The notes under the pieces: generated by a model
The model's input: the letters and a program-made list of their open reading frames with translations, nothing else
Told to the model about the DNA's origin: nothing
Database searches by the model: none
Shown: piece by piece, positions 4,664 through 5,044 of the stretch
How the letters are laid out: every line of letters begins with the position of its first letter
How positions within the stretch are numbered: the stretch's first letter is position 1
Position numbers and translations under genes: made by a program
Assembly: GCA_948482865.1 (NCBI GenBank)
Contig: CAOMHR010000124.1
Location: 1-5,044 of the forward strand
DNA from: Christensenellaceae bacterium
GTDB taxonomy: Bacteria; Bacillota; Clostridia; Christensenellales; Borkfalkiaceae
DNA: 5,044 bases
Direction: 5' to 3'

Positions 4664-5041
4664 ATGGCAGACGTAAAGAAATTTATCGAAGAAGTAAAAA
4701 ATATGACCGTACTTGAACTTAACGAACTAGTTAAGGCTCTTGAAGAAGAATTCGGCGTAAGCGCGGCGGCTCCCGTAGCAGTTGCAGCAGCTCCCGCAGC
4801 AGGCGCAGCTCCCGCAGCGGCAGCAGAAGAAAAGAGCGAATTCAACGTCGTTCTTAAGGACGCAGGCGCAAAGAAGATTGACGTTATCAAGGTTGTACGC
4901 GCATTCACGGGTCTTGGACTCGTTGAAGCTAAAACCGCAGTTGAAAAGGGCGGCGTGCTCAAAGAGAACGTTGCTAAAGAGGACGCGGAGAAGATTCTTG
5001 CAGACCTCAAAGCAGCAGGCGCAACCGCAGTTCTTGAGTAA
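4664..5041 (+). CDS. rplL: 50S ribosomal protein L7/L12
   Basis: L7/L12 is the multi-copy stalk protein that recruits and stimulates EF-G, EF-Tu, IF2 and RF3. The product has 125 residues. The N-terminal dimer domain (1-33, MADVKKFIEEVKNMTVLELNELVKALEEEFGV) binds L10. Next is an Ala/Pro hinge (about 34-54). The C-terminal factor-binding domain (about 58-125) has EFNVVLKDAGAKKIDVIKVVR and TGLGLVEAK; the usual TGLGLKEAK has Lys where Val stands, and the end reads GATAVLE, not the common GAxVELK. The hinge contains a repeated 14-base stretch (4787-4800 and 4805-4818). It sits last of the visible stalk operon; rpoB would be expected next, after 5044. Confidence 0.98.
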   Translation: MADVKKFIEEVKNMTVLELNELVKALEEEFGVSAAAPVAVAAAPAAGAAPAAAAEEKSEFNVVLKDAGAKKIDVIKVVRAFTGLGLVEAKTAVEKGGVLKENVAKEDAEKILADLKAAGATAVLE

Positions 5042-5044
5042 TTT

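Noticed and set aside
4576..5010. Minus-strand open frame of 144 codons opposite rplL
   Set aside because: The Ser/Ala/Thr-rich product is the antisense of the Ala-rich hinge and helices of L7/L12.

Overview
The window looks like the chromosome of a bacterium from the phylum Bacillota (Firmicutes), most likely an uncultured gut Clostridia lineage. The grounds are the gene order rpmG-secE-nusG-rplK-rplA-rplJ-rplL, the short single-span SecE, the zinc-ribbon form of L33, an L10-type attenuator leader, strong Shine-Dalgarno (SD) sites, and TTGACA/TATAAT promoters. I cannot name the genus. All eight genes lie on the + strand and all end in TAA.

Region 1 (1-1437) is the 3' part of an unrecognised membrane-anchored protein. 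It has an extracellular Ig-like domain, one membrane span, and a cytoplasmic tail of about 270 residues with coiled coil, a Gln/Pro-rich linker and three 15-residue repeats. A 13-bp GC-rich hairpin (1455-1483) closes it off. The rest of the 1438-1621 gap is the rpmG promoter and 5' UTR.

Region 2 (about 1542-2584) is a compact operon: a strong extended -10 promoter, then rpmG (L33), secE (translocon subunit) and nusG (transcription factor). Two of these genes, rpmG (53 aa) and secE (80 aa), are very small.

Region 3 (2585-3825) is the L11-L1 unit. Its 121-base leader holds a hairpin with an asymmetric internal loop that ends one base before the rplK SD. This fits translational autoregulation by L1. 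No clear separate promoter is visible.

Region 4 (3826-5041) is the stalk operon. It has a near-consensus promoter, an L10-leader RNA, an intrinsic terminator serving as attenuator, then rplJ (L10, starting with TTG) and rplL (L7/L12). rpoB is expected just past the window but is not seen.

Most of the window is core, conserved machinery. I see no mobile element, CRISPR array, defence system or clearly new system. The points of interest are the unidentified surface/coiled-coil protein, the two leader RNAs, and unusual residues in the drug- and GTPase-interacting N-domain of L11.
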